From Rhabditophanes sp. KR3021 (Eukaryota > Nematoda > Chromadorea > Rhabditida > Alloionematidae): 64,000 nucleotides of DNA. A program made the position numbers and the translations under genes. Below the pieces are notes generated by a model. That model searched no databases, was not told where the DNA came from, and worked only from the letters and a program-made list of their open reading frames with translations. The DNA is taken from positions 8,370,001 to 8,434,000 of the forward strand of contig CAUJLY010000006.1 in NCBI GenBank assembly GCA_963281155.1, in the 5' to 3' direction. Shown here piece after piece: positions 1 to 12,900 of this stretch. Position 1 is the first letter of the stretch, and each line of letters opens with the position of its first letter.

Positions 1-205
1 CATATATTATATAAATTGCATCTTGACTAAGGTGCATAATTACACACAAAAAAGTAACATGTGATAGCTTGTTCTTAGTTATGGAAAGTAAACGAAGACA
101 GATTTTATTTCATCAAATTATGATAAACATTTGCAAAGCAAAAAATCATGATGGTCTTTTAAAGGGCTACTAATTAGTGAATAAAATCAAAGATGTAAAG
201 GGTAA

Positions 206-628
206 TTAAGTGCGTTCACCACGAATTTTTCTTGCCAATTGGATGTTACGTGGTATGATAGTAGTTCTCTTAGCGTGGACGGCACAAAGGTTGGAATCTT
301 CGAAAATACCAACGAGATAGGCCTCAGCAGCTTCTTGAAGAGCTCCAATAGCGGCAGACAGGAAACGGAGGTCAGTCTTGAAATCTTGGGCAATTTCGCG
401 AACAATTCGTGGGAATAGGAGCTTGCAAATGAGTAGTTTCGTGGTTTTTTTGTTACTTGCGAATTTAGCAAAGAGCAATAGTTTCAGCACGGAAACGGTA
501 AGTCTTTTTAAGAACGTTTTCGGAGGCTGGAGCAGTTTTGTAAGCAGCTTTCATTGCCAATTGAGCCAAATTTTTCTGGGAGCCTTGTGTTCGGTGGACT
601 TGCGAGCAGTTTGCTTAGTACGAGCCAT
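206..628 (-). pseudogene. histone H3 (H3.3-like) pseudogene
   Basis: The complement from 628 starts with Met followed by the canonical H3 tail ARTKQTARKST and then KAPRK. After codon 18 an A-run has lost one base, and the H3-like sequence (LA..KAA.K.APA, then RFR..T.AL) continues in another frame. That frame meets stop codons at the positions of H3 Glu50 and Tyr54, and near Ser57 the reading returns to the first frame. From there the histone fold is well preserved to the end: [40 protein letters not shown]. The SAAIG core resembles nematode H3.3-type variants rather than replication-type H3. Two frameshifts and two nonsense codons make a normal histone impossible. No intron with plausible splice sites repairs it. 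Alternatives are sequencing error (unlikely with this many lesions) or a very divergent H3 gene. Confidence 0.85.
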
Positions 629-3600
629 GTAGATAAATGAGATATAGTTACTCTTTTGTTTGTGCATATAGATAAGAAATTGCTCAGTAAGTTCAAATTG
701 TTTAAGTATGTTCTCAAAAAAAGTACGTAAAAGAAGTAGCTGTTTTTTGTAACTTTCAAACATTCTGTATAATGATGAATTGTATTTGATAAAAAATTAC
801 TATTTTTAAATAATGCGAAGTAAACAACACTGGTTACTTTATATTTTTAATAATCAAATTTTTATCTTTAATAATAACATTATTTTATCTTTGATAATAA
901 CCATTTTATATTTTAATAACAATTAATTTTATTTATTTTGATTTTGTGTACATAGAAATATCAAACTATATGAGATCATTATTTCAAGGAAAATATAATA
1001 TATACGTAGAATAATTATAGAAAGTATTTGTTAAATAAATAATAAACAATTATGTCATTAAAAAATAACCACATATGCTAATTAATAACTAAATATCAAC
1101 ACATTCAATTTATCTTGCCAACAACACTAACACTTTTAACAATGACTCACAGTCAACTCATCTTTTATATAGCAAAAGTATGTTAACTCACCCACGGTAA
1201 AATATGTATTATGCAAAATCATGAGTAGTGTGGATAGATCTGTGTGTAAAAGAAAGCCTCATAGATTAATGGTTGCAGAAAGCAAGTGGGAGAAGAGTAA
1301 CATAAAACAATGAAATATATCTATTATAAATAATTGGCCAAAAGACACAAAATTCTATCTTATATTAAAATAATGCCAACTGGAAGATGATATAATTTTT
1401 GATTAGCTTGCGATTTTATTTGCTTTCCAAATCTTGGAAACAATTTATTTTGATTAAACAAAAAAGAATTATGACCCGTCAAAAAGATCCACATGTGATT
1501 AAAAGTTCCTCCCAGATATTTATATTCTATATTGTATTACATTAATACGTTCCAGCATATGGTTTTCTTATGTAGTTTAATTTTTATTAAGCATAGTACG
1601 GTGATTTATGGTCTTATGTTCATAAAGTAAACATTTGGACTGATCTCTTGCCATTTAACACTCTTCCTGATCGCTAAGTGTCAAAACTTGTTATAAAGAC
1701 ATTCCTATGCTAGCACTTTTCAATTTGTTAAATAAATCACTTTCTCTTTTAAATTTCAAGTTAATTTTTATATGGAAATTGATACCGGTTCAGAAACTTT
1801 ATAATCGAAGTGTTTCCGATGTTTGCATTTGCAATATTTTTATTTACTTATTAAAAAATGAAGGAAGTAGATGAAAGAAAGATCATATCTAAATATTTCT
1901 AAAATACTTAATCGCACTTCGCATTGATGGCAAATGTAAAATATAAAGCGATATAGGTGTAGAAAAATATGTAAAAACTATTATTAAATAAGTTTATTTA
2001 TTTTAAAATAATGACAATCTTACGGGGCTTGTCAGATTTTTAACGTTATGTGCAGGAATCAAATGATAGTAAAACAATTTATAACCAGTAGAATAAGTAT
2101 TTAATTTATTTTTATTCATCTCATTTATTGTTCCTTTTTAAAAAAACTTTGGTAATGTTCAGGAAAATTGGATTGTAACTATTGAGTACGTACTTTAGAA
2201 AGCGACATCTCTTAATTGTATAAAAGCGATAAAATATTTTTGAAATCTTTGAACACTTCATTGATGGCATTGCAATAAAATGAACAGTATAATTTTTATA
2301 AATTTATTTACTTTTATCTTCAAAATAGTAACGACAATCTTATTTACGTCGTTATTTCGCTCACCGAAGTAACCTCTTGAAACATAGCCGATCTTTGCTA
2401 CTCTTTACTATAAAGCAATATCATTTCGAAACTCTTATTTTTCTTATTGACGTTTTCTCATCATTGCTTTTTGATATTGTACATAGATGATTGCGCCACA
2501 ACTAATTTTGACAGTCTTCGATCGAACCTACATTAAATACAATTAACAAAGACACCGAAGCTCTTTTAATGATAAGTTTAAGAAACGTTTCTTAACAACA
2601 TTCAAAATCTTTACGAACATTTTTAGGAGATATTGCAATTAAATTCGAGGGGGTGCTTGTTTTTTATTTCAGTAATTTAACGTCCCTTTCATTATTATGT
2701 TGTGATAATTTTACCGGGCACATAAGACTGCTTAGATCAACATAAGTATCATTGATATTAGTGCCTTGTAGTTTTGACGTTGAGAATAAAATATATACAT
2801 ATATTAGACTATGCCGACTTTGTTGTTACTTCTAACTTCAAGTAACAAAACGCCCTATCAACATACTCATTCAATTCATATAAAATGTGGCTTATTGCTC
2901 TGAAAAATGTAGTGATTAAAGCTTCAATTTATGTTTATTAAATTGTTCTGCTTTTATTTTTATTATTTTGATCTTCATGTGTTCAGAGATAGTTAAATCA
3001 AGGGGTAAATTTACCTTTCCTCCTATGCTTAATTAATCATACAATAAAATTAAATTACTAGATTTATTTTATTCTATCCTGTTAATCTTGACGTTTTTAT
3101 ATACAAATTTACCCTCTATTTTTCTGTATATTCCTCTTATCATTATTATATCTACTTTCTTTTTGATATTGTACAAACTTTCTATTATTCGAAATTATTG
3201 CATAGACATTTTCTTTATCATACAAAGTAATATAATATATTAGATCTGAACATTATTTAGCAAAATTTATATTCTTAATAAAGCTCAAATTTGTACACTA
3301 ATTTATTTAATGTTTTTTATTGTTTGGAACAAATTTTATATTCTCCATATGCTTAATGCATAATAAAAAAGGCTTACTGTTGATCTAAACTGTTGACAAT
3401 TTCTTTTCGCAAAATATAAATCTTTATCTCATTATAATATTCTGATCATTGATTTCTTTTTCTAGTAAATATCAACTTTCCTATAAATTTAATAATCAAC
3501 TGCAAAATAACAGTATACACATTTTGTAATTAACATTTTCTCCACATTTTCTGCTAAACCATAATCCTCAAATTACTCATCTTCGTTCACTACTCAATTA

Positions 3601-3940
3601 TATATTTTTATGAAGTGGTCAACATGTGTATATTGTTTTTCTAGAACCTTTTTCCTAAAATATCTCTATATCAGTAATTGCGCAAAACCTCCCACCTAAT
3701 GTTTTTTATACATATATCCTCCCAAAAATATCTGTATAATTGAAAGGTAAACATTGAGTAGATATATCTTCAAAAAGATGTGATACCTTGTTATATATAC
3801 ATAACTTACCAGATAGAGTTTCGTTTTACGTTGGTTGGGGTATTATGATGAAATAGGCGAGATTACTTCTAATAATAGCAAGAGTCTTGATGAATGTATA
3901 TCTTTTGCATGGCTAATTCTTATTCATCGTTTATATTTAA
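629..3940. other. AT-rich intergenic region upstream of twitchin
   Basis: I see no credible coding exon on either strand. It is AT-rich, with runs of A/T and short imperfect direct similarities: segments near 1905-2030 and 2240-2345 share a 'ttgatggca' stretch and then an 'acaatctta' stretch. It presumably contains the twitchin promoter and 5' leader region, but no element can be assigned with confidence. A CTATTTTTAA box at about 803 would fit a MEF2 site, yet it is over 3 kb from the twitchin start and may be chance. Confidence 0.5.
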
Positions 3941-3946
3941 TTTTAG
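3941..3946 (+). other. 3' splice or spliced-leader acceptor before twitchin ATG
   Basis: TTTTAG preceded by an AT/pyrimidine-rich run lies 38 nt upstream of the twitchin ATG at 3985. It could be the end of a 5'UTR intron or the trans-splice site for a spliced leader. Similar AG sites sit 6-18 nt before the starts of most other genes in the window. Confidence 0.5.
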
Positions 3947-3984
3947 GAAAGAAGCCTGGGAAGATAGTTTTAACATAATTAAAC

Positions 3985-6900
3985 ATGCCAGGGGCTCCCC
4001 GATTTATACAAAAACCTTCCATCCAACAAACTCCAACGGGGGATTTGTTGATGGAATGTAATTTAGAAGCTGATCCCTATCCGGAAATTGTTTGGCACCA
4101 TAGTGGTACACCAATCTCAGCCGGTGGCCGAGTCCAGTTATCTCTAAATAATGTTTCGGGTATTCAATACAAGGCGATTCTTATTATTAAAGAACCTAGT
4201 GCAGGCGATGGTGGCGCTTATAAATGCACAGCTATCAATGAGCATGGAGATTCAAATGCCAATATTAATTTGAATTTTGCTGGTGGAGCAGAACCTGACA
4301 AAGCAAACGGCAAAGGACCCACATTTATTGGAAAACCGCGAATTATTCCAAAAGATGGGGGGGCTTTGATTTTAATGGAATGCAAAGTTAAGTCAACTTC
4401 GAAGCCTTCCGCTAGATGGTCAAAGGATGGGACACCTTTGTCTATTGGCGGGCTTTATCAAGATATTTTCACTGATTGTGGAGATGATACTTATTTGTGT
4501 CAATTGGAGATTAGAGTAAGTTGAATTATTAAATAAGTAAATTATTCTTTAGAAACCTACTGCAAACGATGCGGGGGCATATCGTTGTACAATTAAAGAC
4601 GATCAAGGTGAAACTAATGCTAATTTAACATTAAATTTCGAACAAGAACCTCCATCTGATGACAAATTGCATGGAAGAAGATCTCCATCTGCTAGTAAAG
4701 ATGGAAGAGGATCCAGAACTCCCTCTAGACCTGGCACACCTCACAAGAAAAGATCTGACAAGGAAAAGTCAGAAAGAACAAAGTCTAGAGAAGGGACACC
4801 TAGAAAGTCAACTAGAAGTAGAACTTCAACTCCTACCAAGGATATGTTGAAAGATCAATCGGAAAAATTGGAGGTTGATGGTACTTCATGTGAGTTTTTG
4901 CTTAAATTAATTTACTTTATTTTTCAGCTACAAAAAGAAGATCCGACGCTCCATTGCCACCAAAGGAAAAAAAGTCTAGACAAAGGTCTGTTTCACCTAA
5001 TCCACCAGAACAAGACGGCCAAGCTGCCATCCCAACACCGGTTGACAGTACAGCTAAAGCTCCAATCGTCATCACTCCTTTACAACAACAGGTATGTTTT
5101 GCTATTAGTGACCCCACTTCTCAATTAAACAATAAATTAATTAGATATTTAATCATTACATTCCTCGTTTTTTTTAAATTACCATCCATTAGTTTTTACC
5201 AGTGGGCGTTTAAATGTGTTGTTAGAGCCTCATCCATTATATGATATTGTTAATTAGATTTTGTGTATAACTAAATATAAGAAAGAAGTTAATTTTAAAT
5301 AAAATATATTCACACACTCAACAATTATAAGTTATAAATTGATTATAGTTTGCAAACTATTTTAATATAATTTAAACTTTAGGTTGTAAAAATTGGAGGG
5401 ACTTGTCAGATTCAATGTGAATTCCAATGCCATAAATCAACAACCGTTTCTTGGTTTAAGGATGAGAAGTTAATATCATCTTCTTTGGAATATTCGCAAA
5501 CATTCAATGGATCTATTGCTAAATTGTGTATTAGTTCATTTGCCCTGAAACATACTGGATTCTATAAGGCTGTTGCTAGTTCTGAGTATGGAAGTGTTGA
5601 ATCTTATGCTGCCATCAAGGCTGAAGAGATTTTGAAAGATGAGGACAGTGAACTTTTAAAGCCTACCGAGAAGAAGGAAAAGTCTATTTCGCGAAAATCT
5701 AGTGGAGCAACTGATCTTTCTGATTCGGAAATCTCTTCAATCGCATCCAAAAGAAAGGCTGACACCAAATCTCCTTCAACAACATCTGTAAGCGAGGATC
5801 AGCCGGAAGTTAAGAGAAACTACAGAGAAGATGTAAGTCAAGTTTCAGAGGCAAACCAAAAAACCACACCCAAGCAAAATCCAGTCTTCATTAATATAAT
5901 TGATCCTGCATCAAACAGAGAAAGTTCTGTGTCCTCTCGAGCAGGAGGCTTTGATGAAGACAAAAGCATAGGAGATGATGTAAGTTTTAAATATGAACTA
6001 ATATTTAGTGCAACAATTACAAAGCAAATATTTTGATCCACAAATTGTTATTCTTCTATGATTATTGGTAATAGAGACCACTTAAAGACCACCTACAATG
6101 CAAAATCATCACAAATAGTAAATAAGCGTGTGTATTTTAAAATTATTTACCTAATCATTTATCACCACCAATAATTACTTCTTGTTGCAACTATTTTCAA
6201 CTTACATAAAATGCTCACAAATTAAGCACTTCATGGTGTTTACTTGTTTAGAGCGCTAAAAACAAAAATGTTCTCTTTTGCATGTAGCAAAGTTGTAGGT
6301 TCGTGCAATCTAAATTAATTATATTTAGTTTAAAGTTCAATTGCTGTTGCTTTGTTATATAAGCTGACATCTTTTACATTCATATCTAAATTATCCGACT
6401 TATTCGTGGCATCGGATAAATTCATACCACTGTTAGGAATATGTAATTAAATGACATCTATTTAATTGCAAGTTGTTTACACGTTTGAGCCTACGAGATT
6501 GTATGTTGATTTAAATTAATTAAAATGATAATTGATAACTTAATCATCTCTTCAATTGTTGTTAATTTAAGTGTTTCACAAAAACACACAAATATACAAA
6601 CGTGCTTTTAAGTTGTAAAATTAGGACGAGTAGGTTAAAAAGAGATCTTTCAAATGCAACTATCATAATCTCTATACCTTTTGCTCCGTGTATATTTAGT
6701 AGGTAAAAGTTTTATTTTTTTGATTCCTCTTCCTAGTCTCAAATAATTACTGTTATAGAAGATTTTCGCTGATAGAGTAAGTGGAATCAGGTGGTAATTC
6801 GTAGGATATATGTGCGCAAACGCACGGCTAGAGTGTTCTGCATTAATCTTAAACTTGATTACATCCCTCATCTGAAAATCTTTTGACTATTATCAAGTGC

Positions 6901-9900
6901 TCACAATAAATATATATGTATTATATATACACTTTTTTAAAGCCAATCGTTTTTCATCCGAATCTTTACTCTCATTTTCTTTTCATTATTGAGGACACGC
7001 TCTAACAAAAGTCTTCAACAATATATCACATCAATTTGTATAAAACTACAAAAGAGATGTTCAATAGCTTAACGATTGACGACACCATTTTACACATATG
7101 TTTGCCAAACATTTATACTGTGATCTATAACTCTTAATCTATCAAATTTTGACATAAATCATGTGCATGAACAGTTGCATCAACGTTTCTTTCTTTATCA
7201 CTAACAATTTTAGATCGGTTTTGACGAGATTCCTTCATCCGGCTTGTTGATTCCCCCAGAACGTAGAAGAGAACTCCTTGGCTTGGGGGGAGGTGATTCA
7301 GATGACGAAATAACAGAAAGTATTTCGGAACTTCCATCTATTGCCAATAGTATTAGTAGAATCCCTTCTAAAAATAAGCTCACAATCAAAACTGCAACTG
7401 AAGAGGTAACTAAATCATTTTCAAAATTATTTATGTTGTCGGTTGTCATTTTGTTTAATTGTCTTTTTAATTTGTTCCTGTATTGGCTTCTTATTCGTTG
7501 TTTGAATTTTCTGTTAATTTATTAATGGTCTTGTTAAAATTATGTATATCTATTTTATCAATTTCTTGTCCATTTATCAATTCCTTGTCCACTTTAGTCT
7601 TTAAGTATGCTTCCATCCTTAACTTCAAAGACCACTGTGTCTACTGAAGTGAAGCATGCCACTACTACGAAAGTTGAAGAACAAACTGTACGTTTGAATT
7701 GTCCATTGTTTATGTTTTACTTTGTTAGGTTTCCGAACAAACCCAAGTCAATGTCGTAACAAAAAAAATGAAGAAAAAAGTTGTCAAGAAGAATGGTGTA
7801 GTAGATTCGGTTAGTGAAAGTGTAGATGAACAAGTTTCCTCGGCCACCGAAAAATCAACTACAAAATCTGTAAAAACGGAGGAAGATGGAAAGACTACAA
7901 TCACTAAAAAGATCAAGTCCACCAAAAAGGCAACTGAAGAGGTTTCAGAGACAGTGTTACGAGATGAGGAAGATGTAATTTTGTTTGTCTTTTGTTTAAA
8001 TATATGTTTCCTTCCAACTACCTGTAGAAACCCGACCTTTATTTGATTATATTTGATTATTTTTCAGGATACAAGTTCCGTGTCTGATGACACTTCTTTA
8101 AGGGTAAGGCAACATTATCCACTAACATCATTCTGATCTGACTAATCTAATAATCTAATTGTGCATGCTTTAAAATTAATAGCTATTAAAGAATGCATCA
8201 TAAACTAATACAAATTTAGAAAAGTGATAAAAGTACTTCCCAAATCGCCAAAAAAACTACTACTGAATCTAAAACGGATGCTAAAAAAGTGGGCCAGGTT
8301 GGCCTTAAAAAGACGATTCCAAAAAGATCTGCATCACCAGCAGAAAATCCTTTTTCGGTTCAATTGAAAAAAATTCCAAAGAAAGCTGCCGCTGAAGATG
8401 ATGATAAGGATGGTCTTAAGCTTAATCCATTGTCGAGAAATGCTTCATCACAAAAGATTCCTCAATCTACAGATCCCAGTGAACCATCCTCACGTAGTAA
8501 CTCTGTCATGGACTTGAGCAAAGGCAAATTGACTGAACTGAAGAAAGCTGACAAAAATGATTCAGTAAGGAGTTGCCACACAAAAATCCTTTTACCTCCC
8601 TTCACGTTTATCTATTTACATGATTATCCTCAACTTTTGGCGAACTTTTCCCTTTAAATTGACTCGTCTTCTTCTATTAACATCATGCCTGTGGAATGTT
8701 TACTTTCGCATCCTTTGCTCTGAAACAAAAAACTTAAATTAACATTTTTAGAGAAGAAGTAGTGTTGATATGCGCAGAGATTCCCTTGCTTTATCCGAAT
8801 TTGCAGACAAACCATCAACTCCTTTAAAGCCTACCGGAACCAAAGGCAAATGTCCAGTAAAGATCATAGAGATCCCCGAAACCATTTCAGTAGTTGAAAA
8901 TGAAACTGCCATCATCAAAGTCAAAGTTGAAGGAGACCCTGCTCCGACTTTTAAGTGGTTCCGTGCTAAAAGGGAAATCATGAACACAAACAGAATGAAG
9001 ATCATAACAGATGGAAATGATTCTTTCATTACCTTGGTTATTGGCAAATGCCGCACCCAAGATGACGGTATGTACACTTTGAACATTGAAAACAAGCATT
9101 CAAAAGACACAGCTAGTTGCAAGCTTTTGGTTACAGCCGATGGTGGAGGAGACTTTAGATCTATGCTTAAACAAAGGTAAGGTTTTTGTTGTTTATTTAA
9201 AAAATTATCTGCTATTTGCAGAGATTCTGTCCAAATTGGAGGATCAAACAAAGAAAAGGGGGACGACAATCCAGATTCTAGAAGGCTCTCATTGTTCCCT
9301 GGCAAAAAAGTTGAAAAGTGGGATTGCCCTCTTGAAGACACTATTGCGCAACAGCAAGTTCACAAAGTCGTCGAGTTGAAGTGTGTTTATTCACGTCCAA
9401 ATGCTAAAATTAGATGGTACAAAGACAAGAAGGAAGTTTTTTCGGGCGGTCTTAAGTATAGAATTAATATCAACAAAAATGAAACTTCCCTTGTTATTAA
9501 CAATCCAGAAGTTGATGATAGTGGAAAGTACTTCTGCGAAGCGAATGGTATCCAAACCTCTTGCCAGTTGATCGTTGACGAACCTCCATTGAAGTGCCAA
9601 TTCGTTGTTCCTTTGCCTGCTACTCAGGAAGTCTTTAGAACTAAAAAAGCCGAAATTTCTTGTAAGTTGAATACTTCCAAGGCACCACTCGTATGGATCA
9701 GAAATGGGAAGGAAGTAGGGCAAGAGGATCCTCGATTCATTATTGAAAAAGACGCTGGAGGTAGATTCACCGTCACCATCAAAGAAGTAATTGAATCGGA
9801 TCATTGCGAATGGATCGCTAAAGTTACAAATGAAATACAAAGTAAGGTCATGGTGTTGGTTGAAGAACCTAGGCAAACATTCGTAGTTCCTTTAAAGTCG

Positions 9901-12900
9901 CAAAAAGTTAGTGAAAAGGAAGACGCCACAATTGAGTGTGATGTCAATGATAGAGAAGCCGACGTTGAATGGTGGCACGACGGTCAAAAAATTCATGTTG
10001 ATGGCAAGAGATACATTGAAGAAAGGGTTGGACGAAAAAGAAGACTTACCATTAATCAATGTAGACCTGACGATGGTGGTGAAATCAAGTGTACAACCAA
10101 GGATGACAAATCCATTTGTCAGTTGATCGTAGAGGCCCTTAACAAGTTCACCGTCAAACTAAAGGATCTTGAGGTCATAGAAAAAACTGACGTCGTCTTA
10201 AGATGTGAAACTAAAGACACCAGAACTCCAGGTATTTGGATGAGAAATGGCAGGACCATTCAATCCATGCCAGGTGGTAAGTATGAAACAACTTCTAGAA
10301 ATGGAGTGCATGTTTTGAAAATCCAGCATATTGAAATGAGTGAGGGGGACACTTACGAAATCGATTCTGCTGGTTTGGTCGGAACATGTAAGATTACTGT
10401 TTTGGAGGCTGAAAAGAAACCAGTCTTCAATTGGAAGCCTAAGAAAATCGAAGCCCAGGCTGGAAAGCCAGAAGTCATCCAAGTACCATTTACGATTAAA
10501 GGAACTCGCCGCGGAGATCCTAAAATTAAGTTAATGAAAGATGGAGTCGCCGTCGACTTGGATGCAATTAAGGATTTGATTGAAGTTGTCATCGTGGGAG
10601 ATGTCGCTGAAATTAGATTTAAAAACCCCAAAAAAACCGATACTGCAAAATGGGCTTTGGAATTATCAAATACAGGGGGAACTGCCTTAGCTCCATTTGA
10701 GTTTAATGTCAAAGACAAACCAAAGCCACCAAAAGGACCACTCGAGACTAAAAACGTCACAGCTGAAAGTTGTGACTTGAAATGGGAAGCAGCAGCAGAA
10801 GGGGAACCTGTTGCCAAGTATGAAGTTGAAATGCAAGAAGGGAGATCCGGAAACTGGAAAAAAGTGGGTGAGACTAAGGGAACTGAGTTTAAGATCAAAG
10901 ACCTCAAGGAACATTCCGAATATAAATTCAGGATCAAATCTATTAACGAAGTAGGTGCCTCTGACCCCTTGACTGGCGAATCCATACTTGCCAAAAATCC
11001 TTACGACGTTCCAGGCAAACCAAGACAAATGGAGGCTGCGGATATTAGCAAAGATAGCCTCACGTTGCAGTGGATTAGCCCAGAAAGTGATGGCGGAGAC
11101 CCCATCACCAGCTACATCGTTGAAAGAAGAGAGAAATCCGAGAAGGAATGGAACGTGGTCGGGCAAACTCAACTTCCATCAGGTTCCGAGCCAGGAGCCA
11201 AACATCAATTGGTCGATGACAAGGTTGTCGAAGGCAAAGAATACTATTATCGCGTAAAAGCTGTTAATAAGGCCGGTCCAGGAGATCCTTGCGATGTAAG
11301 TCACTGCAAATATAAACATTAGTTACTGTTCTTTTAGCATGGAAAAGCGTTCAAAATTAAAGCGAAACCTTCTGCACCAACTTTCACAGATGGCGGTTTG
11401 AAAGATTTGTATTTGAAAGTGGGTGAAACCATAAAATACGAAGTCAAAATTAGTGGAGAACCCTTACCTGAGGTTACTTGGAGTGTCAACGGAAAAGCCC
11501 TCAAAATTGCAGGAAGAGTAAAGACTGCTACTGAACGGGGAAAAACCGTTCTTAAAATCGAAAATGCTCTCCGTTCAGACTCCGGTAAGTTTACCATCAA
11601 GCTGACGAATGCAAGTGGATCAGTTGAATCAAGTGGAAAGGTAACAGTCGTCGGTAAACCGTCCCCTCCAAAAGGCCCATTAAAGGCCTCGGCAATTAAT
11701 GCGGAAGGCCTCAACTTAGAATGGCAGTTACCGGACGACGATGGTGGCATTCCAATTGAAGGGTTTATTATTGAAGCTCAAAACCTTGATGAAAAAGGCA
11801 AATTTGTTGAGGTCGGTAAAGTTGGACCAGGTCAAACATTAGCTACTATTACGGGCCTTAAAAACAAGGGAAATTATAAGGTAAGACGACGGATCAAGAT
11901 TTTAATAATGCATGTCTTTAGTTCCGTGTTATGGCTGTAAATGCTGAAGGCCCGTCTGATGCCTTGAATGCTGAAGACTATATTCAGATCAAGAACCCCT
12001 GGGACGAGCCAGGAAAGCCTGGAAGGCCTGAAATTGTGGATGTCGATTCCAACTACATGACCCTCGAGTGGGAAAAGCCACTGAAAGATGGTGGAGCCGC
12101 AATTGAAGAGTACATCGTTGAAGTCAAAGATCCCATTTCTAAAGAATGGGTTCAAATAGCAACATCTCCAACCACTAGGGCCAAAGTTGAAGGATTATCT
12201 GAAGGTACTGATTACCAATTTAGAATCAGAGCTGTAAACAAGGCTGGGCCAGGAGCAGCTTCTGAACCTTCTGAGAAGAGAACAGCTAAAGCTAAATTCG
12301 TTCCAGCTTGGCTCAACCACGACGATTTGAAGGATTTAGTTGTTAAAGCTGGTCAATCAGCTAAATGGCATGTTAAAATTGGGGGTGAACCACATCCAAC
12401 TGTTACATGGACTAAAAATGACAAGAAAATTGACAAAGGTTCTACAGCAATGGTTGACACTCACAAAAATGAACACACAATCATTTGTATAACTTCAGCT
12501 GTTCGTTCAGATCGCGGTTTGTACACTTTGTCAGTTAAGAATTCATGTGGTCAAGACACTGAAAAAGCCAATTTAGTCGTAGTTGACAAACCATCAAGAC
12601 CAAAGGGTCCCTTGGAAGTTAGTAATGTCTTTGAAAATGAACTAGACTTATCGTTTAATCCCCCTGAAGATGATGGTGGAGAGTCGATAGAATATTACGG
12701 TTAGTTATTTAAACATATCACGTATCAAAGAAGTTGTTCTGGGAAATATGTAAATAGATTCATCTTAATTAATTGTTGAGTTGTTACTATGCACAAAATA
12801 GAGTCACAAAAATAATTTATGCATTATGGTCGGACATTAGTAGAATATTTGTTTTCTATTCTAAAACTCGAACCACTTATTTGTCACGACTTTAAAAAAT

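Noticed and set aside
10353..11172. Long antisense open frames opposite twitchin exon 11
   Set aside because: They are shadows of a GC-richer coding exon and have no independent motifs.
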